NCBI GenBank assembly: GCA_024229395.1
Contig: JAAESM010000016.1
Coordinates: forward strand, 39,810-103,809
Length of the DNA stretch: 64,000 nt
Reading direction: 5' to 3'
DNA from: Planctomycetota bacterium
GTDB taxonomy: Bacteria; Planctomycetota; UBA1135
In this document: in pieces, positions 32,861-41,922 of the stretch
Position numbering within the stretch: the first letter of the stretch is position 1
Layout: the number at the start of each line of letters is the position of its first letter
The notes under the pieces: generated by a model
Database searches by the model: none
Told to the model about the DNA's origin: nothing
The model's input: only the letters and a program-made list of their open reading frames with translations
Translations under genes and position numbers: made by a program

Positions 32861-35800
32861 CTAGAGCAACACTGGCTCGTCAACCACTGGCTCGTCCACA
32901 GGCTCAGCCTCATCGACCATTTCTACGTCTTGGATGATTGGCTCTTCGATGATGTCTTCCTCAATGACTTCCTCGACAACTTCTTCGATCTCCGGCAGCA
33001 CCACCAACACCGAAGCACGCTCTGGCTTCAGGTACTCGGCGGCTAAGGCCGACAGGTCGGCGGCAGACAGGTTCTCGTAGAAGCTCACCACGGTGCGAGC
33101 GCTTTGCAGCGACTCCGGACGACTCTGTGCTTCGGTCAGCAAGTTCATCCAGTAAGCATTGTTGCGCTGTGCATCGCGCAGCTGGTTCAGGATGGGCTCA
33201 CTGAGGCGTTGCACCTCTTCCTCAGTCACACCATTGGTAGCCAAGTCAGCGGCAACGGCACGACAAGCGTCGACCAGTTCCTCGACCTTGTCAGGATTAC
33301 CTGCCGCCTGAATCATGACACCGCCTAGGCCTGGATAGACCTGCGAAGACTCAGCACCGGCACCCGGCGAATAAGCAGCACCCAAACGCTCACGCACTTC
33401 AAGGCGCAGGCGATCATCGACCACAGTGCCCAAGAAGGACAGGTTGCGACGACGTGAGTCATCGAAGCCGTCGGTAGTTGGGAACAGCATCATGACGGTG
33501 GCCTTCTTGTCGGCCGTATCCACGGTGCGCTCCATGTAGACACCTTCAGCGATGGCGATGCCACCGCGGTTGGCGCTGACATCCTTGGCCGCGCGGCGCT
33601 TAGGCAACATACCGAAAGTCTGTGCAGCCATGGCAATGACATCATTGACTTCCAAGTCACCGACTACGGTCAACTCGATGGGTGCATCAACCAAGTGGCC
33701 AGCGATGGCGGCCTTGATTTGATCGATTTCTATCGCAAGGAGCTCTTCAAGCTGTGGGAATGGCTGCAGGCCGAGCAAGCTGGCGCGTGGGTTGCCCTGC
33801 AACACCGCCGGCGTGAAATCGAACCACAACGGTCCGTTCGGAGTGTGGTCCAACTGGTTGAAGAACAGCGGGATTTGCTGCTTGATCATGTCGAGCATGT
33901 CTGGACGGTAAGCCAGGTGCTGCAGATGCGCGCAGGCCAACTCGAACTCCAGCAATAGATCTTCGGAAGTGGTACCACCACTGAGCGCGAAGTGGTCGTC
34001 GGCCAAGGCCAAGGACACTCCGACTTGTTTGCCCGCCATCAAGCGACGCAGTTCATCGACCGTGTGCTCAATCAAACCGCCACCGCTCAAGGCAGTATCG
34101 GCTAGGGATGCGGCCAGCAGCTGATCATTTGGCACAGCCAGCAGACCTTCACCAACGCGACCGCTCATGATGATGGTGTTCTTCTTGAAGTCGGTCTTCT
34201 TGATGTTAAGACGCACGCCGTTGGCGAACTCCACCATCCATAGACCAAGGTCCTCGACCTTCTCTTGACGCACGATCTCGCCAGTCTTTTCCTTATCGGA
34301 GCCGTAAGCGAATGGCTTCTGCTCAATCGCATCGCTGCGCTTGATCTCGATCTTCTTGGCTGCAGCGACGACGCGCTCCAACTCTGCGGCTGCGTTCTCC
34401 AACTGCAAGCCACCGTTGGCGATGATGCTCATCTTGCCACCACGCCAGTTACTGCGCAGGGCTTGCAAGCAATCCTCAACGGTCAACGCTTCCAAGGCCG
34501 GCAGGTAAACACTGCGGTCGGTTGCGGCGGAAGTGGGCACCACGTCGCTCTCCACCTCTAACAAGATGGCTTCACGCAAGCCCGAACTATGGGCAGTGGC
34601 TTCACGCTCGACCGCCTCATCCAAGCCGCGCATCAAGTTCGCGCGGACCTCATCCAACTCGGCTTGCTGGAAACCGAAGTTCAAGGCCTTACGCAACTCG
34701 ATGTAAGCCTCGGTGGTGGCGGCTTCCCATTTGGCAGGGTCGGCGCTGACATTCAAGCTACCCCCTTCAAAGACCTCCAACTGGCCGGCGTCGGAAGCGC
34801 TGGCGCCAAGGAAAGAAGTTTCAGGCTTCTTGACCAACTCGGAGAAGCGCAGGTTCAACATGGAGTGGGCCACCGTGCGGGCCAAGTCTGCTTGGCGCTG
34901 GGCGACGGTATCCGGCTTTTCTTCGGCAATGCGCAAAGAACCGATGGCGATCTGCACAGACGGGATTTCCGCATCGTAGACCGCAAACACCAGGTTTTCC
35001 ATGGTGGGCGTGCCCCAAGCTGGCTCCGGTGCGATCGGGCTAGCTGGTGGTGCGAAGTCACCGAAGTACTCGTGGATCAGCGCTTCTGGGTTGTAGCCCT
35101 GCAAGTCGCCGACGATGATCATGGTCATGTTCTCGGGGCGATAGAAACGCTCATAGAACGCGCGCACCGTCTCAGCGGTGAATTCATCGCGCACCTCCTT
35201 GGTACCGATCGGCAGGCGCGTTGCGTAACGCGTTCCTGCGTACTGGCGATCCAACACCTTGACGAAGGCACGGAAACCAGCCGAATCGCGTTCGCGCTGT
35301 TCGCCATCGATGACGCCCTTCTCGGCCTGGACCTCTGCTTCCAAGATGTTCAACTTGCCGGCGAAATCGCGCATGACCTGCAGACCATCACGAATGGTCT
35401 TCTCATCGCGGTTTGGCATATCCAACTTGTAGACCGTCTCCGAGAATGCGGTGTGAGCGTTTGTGTCTGCACCGAAGCTCATTCCGTTGTCTTGGAACCA
35501 CTCGATCAAAGTACCGGCTTCAAAGTTCTCCGAACCATTGAAAGCCATGTGCTCGAGAAAGTGCGCCATGCCGAGCTCGGTGGCGGTTTCACCGAAGGAA
35601 CCGGCATCCACGTGCAGACGCAAGTAGACGCGGTTGTTCGGCTCAGGGTTATCTGCCCAAGCGAAACGCATGCCGTTCTCGAGAGCGCCGTAGTGGATGC
35701 GCTCATCGACCGTAAGGTCAGACGAATCATGTGCCCAAGGGGCCACCGTGCCAGCAGGCTGGGGCTCCTGAGCGAGACTGCTGGAGGCAGTCAGGGTCAG

Positions 35801-35863
35801 TAGGAAGGGCGCCAGCAACACAGGCAGCAAAGCGCGGGAACAAGCGGAGGTCGATGCTTCCAT
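32861..35863 (-). CDS. Exported M16 family zinc metallopeptidase (PqqL-like, two-domain)
   Basis: A 1000-residue exported insulinase-family peptidase. A signal peptide precedes about residue 32 (ends SSSLAQ). The inverted zinc site HFLEH is at residues 101-105 (His101, Glu104, His105) followed by AFNGSENFEAGTLIEWFQDNGMSFGADTNAHT, and a second, inactive M16 half covers about 520-950. The last 50 residues are very acidic and Val/Pro-rich (EEVVEEVIEEDIIEEP), an unusual tail. The ATG at 35863 is chosen because it opens the signal peptide. It would degrade peptides in the periplasm or outside. Confidence 0.9.
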   Translation of the reverse strand: MEASTSACSRALLPVLLAPFLLTLTASSSLAQEPQPAGTVAPWAHDSSDLTVDERIHYGALENGMRFAWADNPEPNNRVYLRLHVDAGSFGETATELGMAHFLEHMAFNGSENFEAGTLIEWFQDNGMSFGADTNAHTAFSETVYKLDMPNRDEKTIRDGLQVMRDFAGKLNILEAEVQAEKGVIDGEQRERDSAGFRAFVKVLDRQYAGTRYATRLPIGTKEVRDEFTAETVRAFYERFYRPENMTMIIVGDLQGYNPEALIHEYFGDFAPPASPIAPEPAWGTPTMENLVFAVYDAEIPSVQIAIGSLRIAEEKPDTVAQRQADLARTVAHSMLNLRFSELVKKPETSFLGASASDAGQLEVFEGGSLNVSADPAKWEAATTEAYIELRKALNFGFQQAELDEVRANLMRGLDEAVEREATAHSSGLREAILLEVESDVVPTSAATDRSVYLPALEALTVEDCLQALRSNWRGGKMSIIANGGLQLENAAAELERVVAAAKKIEIKRSDAIEQKPFAYGSDKEKTGEIVRQEKVEDLGLWMVEFANGVRLNIKKTDFKKNTIIMSGRVGEGLLAVPNDQLLAASLADTALSGGGLIEHTVDELRRLMAGKQVGVSLALADDHFALSGGTTSEDLLLEFELACAHLQHLAYRPDMLDMIKQQIPLFFNQLDHTPNGPLWFDFTPAVLQGNPRASLLGLQPFPQLEELLAIEIDQIKAAIAGHLVDAPIELTVVGDLEVNDVIAMAAQTFGMLPKRRAAKDVSANRGGIAIAEGVYMERTVDTADKKATVMMLFPTTDGFDDSRRRNLSFLGTVVDDRLRLEVRERLGAAYSPGAGAESSQVYPGLGGVMIQAAGNPDKVEELVDACRAVAADLATNGVTEEEVQRLSEPILNQLRDAQRNNAYWMNLLTEAQSRPESLQSARTVVSFYENLSAADLSALAAEYLKPERASVLVVLPEIEEVVEEVIEEDIIEEPIIQDVEMVDEAEPVDEPVVDEPVLL

Positions 35864-35901
35864 AGCCCCGCATGATACGTGTTTCCGCCCTTTGCGTTGG
35901 C

Positions 35902-37401
35902 TTATTGCCTGACGTCGAGGCAACCCTTACCGGCATCTTTGGCCCGATAAAGAGCCTCGTCGGCGGCACCAATGAAAGCCTCAAAGCTCTCCAACTCCTG
36001 ATCCGGATAAATGACCAATCCAGCAGAAACACCGGTTGCGGGTTCCATCGGTGGCAGGACTTCGCGGATGTGCAGTTCGACGGCATCGCGTAGGCGTTGG
36101 GTGAGCACGAAGGCACCTGCCCCATCGGTATGCGACATCAAAAGCGCGAACTCATCACCGCCTAAACGCGCGATCATGTCCGACTGGCGGGTTGCAGTCT
36201 GCAGATAAGCGGCGAAGACCTGCAACAAACGGTCGCCAGCCTGGTGGCCGAGCTTGTCGTTGACATCTTTGAAGTGGTCCAGATCGAACAGGGCCATGCT
36301 CATTGGGAAGCCATAACGCTTTGCGCGTTCGAATTCCTGGCGGCCGAAACGCTCGAATGCGCGCCGGTTCAAGACCCCGGTCAGGGAATCTCGCAGGGCG
36401 ATCTCTTCGATGCGGCGCCAGACCTCATCCGAGGCTCCCACCACAGGGTTGCGGTTCATGGCCTCGCGTAGCCGTTCGGCCAACTCATTTAGCTGCAGCT
36501 CGGCGCATGCAATCACCGGCAGATGGGGCTCGACCTCGGCAACGGCGACGGCCAAGTCGGCAGCCTTATCGGCGCTGATATGGCGATCCAACAGCACCGC
36601 ATCGATTTCTCCGGAGGAAACAGTGCGTACCAGTTCATCTCGACCGCGGGCGGTGCGGAATACGCAGCGAATGCCCTCCGAGCGCAGGGAATCAAGCAGG
36701 TGAGCCGCTCGTGTCGGCGTGCTGCCAGTGACGAGCACCCGCACCAAACTGATGCCGCCTTCAGCAACATTGTCGGTGGATTCCGGCAAGCTCAAGTTCA
36801 AATTGCTGAACATGTCGACGAAATGCCGCGACGCCTTCTGCACCGAACGAAAGGGCATGCGCAAATCATCGGGCAGGCGCGCCAGATCCTCCATTGGCAG
36901 CTCCGCATTCCAACGCAGAGCACCAAGCGGATACTCCAGGTCACTGAGCGTACTGCCGAGCAAGTCCAGCACGACGTTTGCGCGGTTTTGGTGTTCGCTC
37001 TGCTCGAAATCCTTGTAGATATCGGTCAGGTCATGGATATGCAGCATGACCAACTGATCGGAGCGTGTAGCCCCACGTTGCGGAGTAAGTTCGAACCGCA
37101 CTTGGCGCTCGGAATCATGCTTGGTGCGCAACTTGGTGATGCGCGTGTATCTGTTCCCGCGGTGCATAGCCACCCACAACTCCTGAACGCCGGAATGATC
37201 CAAGGAATAGTCATGGATTAGCACGCGCAGGTTGCTGTGGGTTTCTGGACTTGCCGGCAACTCAAACCAAGTGCTGGCTGCTCGGTTCCAATGCACCAAT
37301 TGGCCGTCGGGATCGGCAATCAGGATCGGGTCTGTAAGGCCATCAAGGCCAGCCCAAGGAAATGACGGAACTGCCCCGTCCTGGGTAACTGGAGAAATCA
37401 T
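35902..37401 (-). CDS. PAS-REC-like-GGDEF diguanylate cyclase
   Basis: Makes the second messenger c-di-GMP. From the ATG at 37401 it has 499 residues. About 15-125 is a PAS domain (DPILIADPDGQLVHWNRAASTWF), about 215-320 is a receiver-like domain (VRVLVTGSTPTRAAHLLDSLRSEGI, then AVLLDRHI with an aspartate), and about 330-495 is GGDEF. The active site is an intact GGDEF at 414-418, and an RQSD product-inhibition I site lies at 405-408. There is no EAL domain and no membrane segment. It lies 33 nt downstream of an HD-domain gene on the same strand and is probably cotranscribed. Confidence 0.93.
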   Translation of the reverse strand: MISPVTQDGAVPSFPWAGLDGLTDPILIADPDGQLVHWNRAASTWFELPASPETHSNLRVLIHDYSLDHSGVQELWVAMHRGNRYTRITKLRTKHDSERQVRFELTPQRGATRSDQLVMLHIHDLTDIYKDFEQSEHQNRANVVLDLLGSTLSDLEYPLGALRWNAELPMEDLARLPDDLRMPFRSVQKASRHFVDMFSNLNLSLPESTDNVAEGGISLVRVLVTGSTPTRAAHLLDSLRSEGIRCVFRTARGRDELVRTVSSGEIDAVLLDRHISADKAADLAVAVAEVEPHLPVIACAELQLNELAERLREAMNRNPVVGASDEVWRRIEEIALRDSLTGVLNRRAFERFGRQEFERAKRYGFPMSMALFDLDHFKDVNDKLGHQAGDRLLQVFAAYLQTATRQSDMIARLGGDEFALLMSHTDGAGAFVLTQRLRDAVELHIREVLPPMEPATGVSAGLVIYPDQELESFEAFIGAADEALYRAKDAGKGCLDVRQ

Positions 37402-37434
37402 CTTGTGCAAATGTACGAACCGCTAACGCGGCGA

Positions 37435-37986
37435 TTAGATTTTCAAGCCCTTGACCAAGGGCTCATATGTCATGAAGTCAGTGTGGTGAACGATAAAAGC
37501 TTCTGCGGTGCGCTTGACCAAGTTACCCTCACCTGCGTGAGTCGCAATGATATGGCAAGCGGCATCTGGAACATTACATTCCATGGCAAGGCCAACTCCG
37601 GTAAACGGATGACGCAGGTATGCGCCGCGTGAAGATTGCACACAGGCACCATCTTTCATCTCATACTCGAGCAGCTTGCCGACGTCGGCCAAAATAGCGC
37701 CAGCGATCAGAATATCCTTGTCCACAGGCATATCATCGCCCATGAATTCGGCAATCTTAAGGGCGCTTTCCTGTGCCAAGTGTACGACCAGACGCTTATG
37801 GTCCAGGAACGAGACTTTGCAGTTTTCTACGTGTAGGGTGAATGGAATTTCACGCAGGTCTTGTGGCTCCAACGGGCTGCGCTCGAATGCGAGCATCCAC
37901 GTTTGTAGCGTTTTTTCACGCAGATCAGCGTTTCCAATCCAGGCCAATTCAGGCCAAATTTCTTCAACTTGTTCGCGAGTAGCCAT
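37435..37986 (-). CDS. HD-domain-like protein with altered HD motif
   Basis: A 183-residue protein that aligns by eye with HD-superfamily phosphohydrolases: VVHLAQESALKIAEF, DKDILIAGAILADVGKLLEYEM, YLRHPFTGVGLAM, CHIIATHAGEGN, AFIVHHTDFMTYE. In the place of the eponymous His-Asp the sequence is Ala100-Asp101, so one metal ligand is absent while others remain. It may be a degenerate sensor or a weak hydrolase. The ATG at 37986 is chosen because the preceding frame is not domain-like. It precedes the diguanylate cyclase in a likely operon. Confidence 0.75.
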   Translation of the reverse strand: MATREQVEEIWPELAWIGNADLREKTLQTWMLAFERSPLEPQDLREIPFTLHVENCKVSFLDHKRLVVHLAQESALKIAEFMGDDMPVDKDILIAGAILADVGKLLEYEMKDGACVQSSRGAYLRHPFTGVGLAMECNVPDAACHIIATHAGEGNLVKRTAEAFIVHHTDFMTYEPLVKGLKI

Positions 37987-38062
37987 GTGAGAGATCCTCT
38001 TACGGATGTGGTAATCAGGGAGACTCGGAGAAATCCAACGGGGATGGTACCCTGTCGGAACC

Positions 38063-38611
38063 ATGCGGAGGAGATTACCTGTCGTTGCCTTGTTGGTCAC
38101 CGTATTCCCGGCCTGTGCCGCGTTGACCAGACCAGCTTCCCTAGCTCAATTCGAACATGAATTGGTCTATGGCACGGACATCGATGCCTACGACATAGAG
38201 GTCCCTCTCAGCGGCGCCACCTTCGCCACCGGCGATGTCGACAAGGTTCGTTATCCGCAGCTTGCTGCCGCATGGACTGCCGGCCAAGCTCCACCTTCAC
38301 CGTTGATCGGTCGCGACCCAGCCTTGTGGCTGCGCCAGCTAAATGTCACGCCAATGATTGGCACCGGCGGCCAAGTCGCCTTGGAGGCAAAGGTCATGGC
38401 ACCCTACCCAGTGCGATTGACCATGCTGGCGATTGAAGATGGCCAAGAAGTCGCCTTGACCCAAGGCAACTCCGAAGCATGGAGTGCTGCCACGCACTTC
38501 GCCAAGCTGAGTGTGGATTACTTGGCTGATTCCGGCACGGTGATCATCGTGCGCATGGAAGGCGCCCACCAGGCACATGAGAGTCATGTGCGTCTGGTAG
38601 CGGCACAGTAG
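38063..38611 (+). CDS. Putative lipoprotein, unknown function
   Basis: A 182-residue protein I do not recognise. The N-terminus (MRRRLPVVALLVTVFPAC) looks like a lipoprotein signal with Cys18, although the lipobox FPAC is not ideal. The mature part has no cysteine motif or known domain; beta-rich segments such as VALEAKVMAPYPVRLTMLAI and GTVIIVRMEG suggest a small beta-sandwich. It is divergent from the HD-domain gene (76 nt between starts) and convergent with the M1 peptidase gene. Confidence 0.55.
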   Translation: MRRRLPVVALLVTVFPACAALTRPASLAQFEHELVYGTDIDAYDIEVPLSGATFATGDVDKVRYPQLAAAWTAGQAPPSPLIGRDPALWLRQLNVTPMIGTGGQVALEAKVMAPYPVRLTMLAIEDGQEVALTQGNSEAWSAATHFAKLSVDYLADSGTVIIVRMEGAHQAHESHVRLVAAQ

Positions 38612-38624
38612 GTCTTCGCTGCTC

Positions 38625-38684
38625 GTGGAGCCGTTGCGAAGCGTCTAGGCGCCCACGTCGGTGGAGCCGCTGAAGAGGCTAGGC
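38625..38684. repeat. Imperfect direct repeat between convergent genes
   Basis: GTGGAGCCGTTGCGAAGCGT plus CTAGGC (38625-38650) recurs imperfectly as GTGGAGCCGCTGAAGAGGCT plus AGGC (38661-38684). It lies between the lipoprotein stop and the M1 peptidase stop. Function unknown. Confidence 0.45.
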
Positions 38685-38688
38685 TGGT

Positions 38689-40308
38689 CTACTTCAAAAA
38701 CAACAGTTCGGTCTTGGGATCAAGGCGCCAGTCGCGGCTGCCTTCGCCTAACTCGATACGCGCCTCAACGCCTTCGATGCGGAAGACTCGATCGACGGCC
38801 TTGCCATCCCCATCGGTCCAAGCGACGCGCAGATTCAAACGGTAAGGCTCCCCCTTCTGGGTTTGGCTAACCACCAAGGTGCCGTTGTCATCCTCGACCG
38901 CCAGGCGCGGTGCATCGGGGCGATCCAGCCACTGCTCGAAGAACCAAGCAAGGTCCTTGCCGGAAGCCTCTTGCATGGCGTCGATCAAACTCTGGGTGGC
39001 GACGGCTTCGCCAAGGTGCCCTTTGTAATAAGCGGCAATGCCCTTGAAAAAAACCTCATCGCCGAGCTCTTGGCGCAGCATATGCAGCACCCAAGCGCCC
39101 TTTTGATAAGTATTGGCCGAGACGATCTGGAAGAAATCGATCGGTTTGCGGTATTCCATCCAACGAATCGGATGCTTGCGCGCTCGGGAAGCCCTGCGCC
39201 AACGGATGCGGTTCTCTGCCATAGCCTGACTCAGCGGCGGGCCACCACCGACTTGCGAGTAGAGCCACGGACCGAAGTAGGAGGCGAATCCTTCCGACAA
39301 CCAAGCATCTTCCCATTTGGCATAACCAACGGCGTCGCCAAACCACATATGGGCGAACTCATGTGCCAAGGTGCTGACGCCATGGCCTTGGTATTCGAAG
39401 ATCTTCTCGGCCAGCCACACATTGCCTGGGTATTCCACCCCACCCCACATGGTTGGGGTCTGGATTGTGGAGTATTTGGCGTATTGGTAAGGGCCGAAGA
39501 CCTCTTCCATGATCACCATCCACTCGGCGTGATACTGCAACGCGATGGCAGCACGTTCCTTGTCCTGTGGATAGATGAAGTGCGCCAACAGGCGTGGGTC
39601 GCCGCTTTCCTCGAAGCGCAGGAATGGTCCTGCGGTGAATGCGAACAAGCTAGGTGGCAGGTCACTGGCGGTCTTGCCATGAAAAGAACGGCCATGCTTG
39701 CCGCTACCTTCCACGCTTGGCAGCTCCTGCCAATCACCACTACCTACTGCATCCCAACCGGCTGGAATCGAGAGACTCAGCTCGAAGGATGCCCGGTCGG
39801 TATTGGAGTCCTCGCAAGGTAGCCATCCGCGCGCGCGCGCTGGGAAGTGGTCGGTGTAGACCATCGAATCGCCATAACGATTGCGTTCGCGGAACAGGCC
39901 TGCACCTGTTGCCGTACCGCCGATCTTGGCGCGGAACTCGAAGACTTCGCCGGCCTTCAAGGTGGTACCAACTGGCACCATCACGCTGTAATCACCCGCA
40001 ACCACCGTCAACGGCGTGCCATCCTTACTCTGGAAGCTTGCCGACCAATCCTTGGTGCCCTCAAAGTCGAGGATGATGTGATCCAACGGTTCCAAGGCAC
40101 GGAAGCGATAAAGCACACTGCCTGTGAAGCTGCCGCTGCTGAGGATGTTCATATCGATGACATAAGACTCAGCATCTTGCCCCGGATAACCCTCGAAATT
40201 GGCCTGGGCCATCTGCGGTGGAACTGGCGCACCCTGCAAGGCAGTCGGTGCGGACGAATCCTGACATGCCATCAACAGCGGCAAGCAGGCACTCAGTAAA
40301 AAACTCAT
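38689..40308 (-). CDS. M1 family aminopeptidase, lipoprotein
   Basis: Zinc aminopeptidase of 539 residues anchored as a lipoprotein (lipobox LMAC, Cys15). The zinc site is HEFAH at 316-320 with Glu339 in WEDAWLSEGFASYF. The exopeptidase GxMEN motif is altered to GGVEYPG, as in some M1 relatives. The C-terminal part is short and lacks the long helical domain of PepN. The ATG at 40308 overlaps the elbB stop (ATGA); a GTG two codons upstream is the alternative. It is the last gene of the recG operon and should act in the periplasm on peptides. Confidence 0.9.
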   Translation of the reverse strand: MSFLLSACLPLLMACQDSSAPTALQGAPVPPQMAQANFEGYPGQDAESYVIDMNILSSGSFTGSVLYRFRALEPLDHIILDFEGTKDWSASFQSKDGTPLTVVAGDYSVMVPVGTTLKAGEVFEFRAKIGGTATGAGLFRERNRYGDSMVYTDHFPARARGWLPCEDSNTDRASFELSLSIPAGWDAVGSGDWQELPSVEGSGKHGRSFHGKTASDLPPSLFAFTAGPFLRFEESGDPRLLAHFIYPQDKERAAIALQYHAEWMVIMEEVFGPYQYAKYSTIQTPTMWGGVEYPGNVWLAEKIFEYQGHGVSTLAHEFAHMWFGDAVGYAKWEDAWLSEGFASYFGPWLYSQVGGGPPLSQAMAENRIRWRRASRARKHPIRWMEYRKPIDFFQIVSANTYQKGAWVLHMLRQELGDEVFFKGIAAYYKGHLGEAVATQSLIDAMQEASGKDLAWFFEQWLDRPDAPRLAVEDDNGTLVVSQTQKGEPYRLNLRVAWTDGDGKAVDRVFRIEGVEARIELGEGSRDWRLDPKTELLFLK

Positions 40309-40970
40309 ACGCACAGCTCCAAGACCTTGGCCACAAGCTTCTCGATGCCGGTGGCTGCTTCAGAAATCGACCCTGCCAACATGTAGGCCGGAGTCGTGAC
40401 GACCTTCCGTTCATTATCGACGTGGATTTCATCCACCTTATGCAGACGCGGCTGCGCCCCCATGGCTTCAAGACCGGCGTTGGTGTCGATATCGGTTCCG
40501 ATGGTCAACTCCAAGCTGGTCGGGGTCTTGCGCGTTGCAATCGCAGCAACCACTGGAGCGATGCACATCAACCCGATCGGCTTACCCTTCTCAAGGCAAG
40601 CATTGATCAACTTCAAGACACTGGGATTGCCGACGGCATCGGCACCTTCGATCGCGAAGTCCGACAAGTTCTTGGCGGCACCGAAGCCGCCGGGGAAGAT
40701 CAGGGCGTCGAAATCTTTGACGCTCAGATCTTCAACATTGACCACTGGACCACGCGCGATGCGGGCCGACTCGACCATGACGTTGCGACTTTCGCCATCC
40801 ATGACGGTGCCATGTTGATGGTCGATCACATGCATCTGATCGATGTTCGGCGCACAACAGATGACTTCGGCATTGGCACGATCCAACGCCAACAGAGTGA
40901 TGACGGTCTCATGAATTTCCGCGCCATCGAATACACCACAACCAGACAAACAAACAGCGACCTTGACCAT
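40305..40970 (-). CDS. elbB: ElbB-type DJ-1/PfpI family glyoxalase-like protein
   Basis: A 221-residue DJ-1 superfamily protein of the ElbB/ES1 group: VAVCLSGCGVFDGAEIHETVITLLALDRANAEVICCAPN, FDALIFPGGFGAAKNLSDFA and the nucleophile elbow KPIGLMCIAPVVAA with its cysteine. ElbB is reported to have glyoxalase activity and was linked genetically to isoprenoid synthesis in E. coli; its real role is uncertain. It overlaps the M1 peptidase by 4 nt and lies 2 nt after the ferredoxin gene. Confidence 0.93.
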   Translation of the reverse strand: MVKVAVCLSGCGVFDGAEIHETVITLLALDRANAEVICCAPNIDQMHVIDHQHGTVMDGESRNVMVESARIARGPVVNVEDLSVKDFDALIFPGGFGAAKNLSDFAIEGADAVGNPSVLKLINACLEKGKPIGLMCIAPVVAAIATRKTPTSLELTIGTDIDTNAGLEAMGAQPRLHKVDEIHVDNERKVVTTPAYMLAGSISEAATGIEKLVAKVLELCV

Positions 40971-40972
40971 GA

Positions 40973-41317
40973 TTAAACCTCCTCAGGGGGTTGCTGGCCA
41001 ACTGCCGGCGAAGACTGCAAACGGGTCACGGGTTTGCCGCCAAGCAGATGGCTTTCAACGATTTCTTCTACATCATCGATGCTGAAGCCGGAGTACCAAA
41101 TGTTGTCCGGCATCACCACTGCATGCGGACCTTCGTTGCATGGACCTAGACAGCCCGATGCGGAGGCGCGCAGGTTCTTGTTGAGGCCGCGCATCTTCAA
41201 GACGCGGCGGAAGTGCTCGGCAATATCGCTGGCGCCGTGGTCACCGCAGGATTCCTTGCCCCATTTGGCAAGACGTTTATTGGTGCAGACGAACAGGATC
41301 TTGTCGGGAGTTTCCAT
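40973..41317 (-). CDS. Thioredoxin-like [2Fe-2S] ferredoxin
   Basis: A 114-residue electron carrier with the thioredoxin-like [2Fe-2S] fold. Four cysteines match the cluster pattern: Cys11 (FVCTNKR), Cys24 (KESCGDHG), Cys56 and Cys60 (SGCLGPCNEGP). The N-terminal KILFVCTN and VVMPDNIWYSGFSIDDVEEIVE are typical. It sits between the lytic transglycosylase and elbB genes with gaps of 2 nt each, so a functional link with ElbB redox chemistry is possible but unproven. Confidence 0.9.
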   Translation of the reverse strand: METPDKILFVCTNKRLAKWGKESCGDHGASDIAEHFRRVLKMRGLNKNLRASASGCLGPCNEGPHAVVMPDNIWYSGFSIDDVEEIVESHLLGGKPVTRLQSSPAVGQQPPEEV

Positions 41318-41319
41318 CT

Positions 41320-41922
41320 TTACTCTTCAGGGGATTGATTCTCATCAGGAGCTTGAGCGGCGCGTTCCTCGGCATCGGCCTTGGCGAAGCGGTCGCGCAT
41401 CTCCTTGATTTGTTCAAGATAACCCCAAGGCGATGGTCGCACAGCGCTGATTTCCGCGAACCATTGTTGCTGGCCACCCGCTGCAGCAACATCGCGCCGC
41501 ACTCGTGCCGGCCCAAGACGGTAAGACAAGATTGCCAGATCGACGTCGCCATCGCAGTAGGCAGTCATATGGCGCAAATAATCGGCACCCAAACGCAGAT
41601 TGTCCTTGGGAGTGTACGGCGGTCCCTCGACCTTGATGCGTTCAGCAACTTCCGCCGCGGTGGCCGGCATCAGTTGGCATAGCCCCAGCGCACCGATGCT
41701 GGAGATGGCGCCGGGCTTGCCACGCGACTCGGCATAGACCAGACCGGCCAGGGTGTAGGGATCGACACCGGCCTCGCTGGCGGCGACATGGATGTCGGGC
41801 ATCCATTCACGCACCCGTTCGAAACCACTGGTGCGCATACTCAGGAAAATCCCCGAGGCGACAAAGGCAACCCCCACCAGAAACAGAGAAATGCCGAGGC
41901 GTTTACGTGTTGTTGGATTCAT
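41320..41922 (-). CDS. Membrane-anchored lytic transglycosylase (SLT domain)
   Basis: A 200-residue peptidoglycan lyase. Residues about 9-28 are a membrane segment (LGISLFLVGVAFVASGIFLS). The SLT domain follows: YAESRGKPGAISSIGALGLCQLMPATA contains the catalytic glutamate, and LRLGADYLRHMTAYCDGDVDLAILSYRLGPARV is the usual C-terminal half. It acts on murein on the periplasmic side. It is directly adjacent (no gap) to the HEAT-repeat gene upstream and 2 nt before the ferredoxin gene. Confidence 0.9.
   Translation of the reverse strand: MNPTTRKRLGISLFLVGVAFVASGIFLSMRTSGFERVREWMPDIHVAASEAGVDPYTLAGLVYAESRGKPGAISSIGALGLCQLMPATAAEVAERIKVEGPPYTPKDNLRLGADYLRHMTAYCDGDVDLAILSYRLGPARVRRDVAAAGGQQQWFAEISAVRPSPWGYLEQIKEMRDRFAKADAEERAAQAPDENQSPEE

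Noticed and set aside
34589..35803. 404-residue plus-strand ORF
   Set aside because: Antisense to the M16 peptidase gene; a long shadow frame caused by codon bias.
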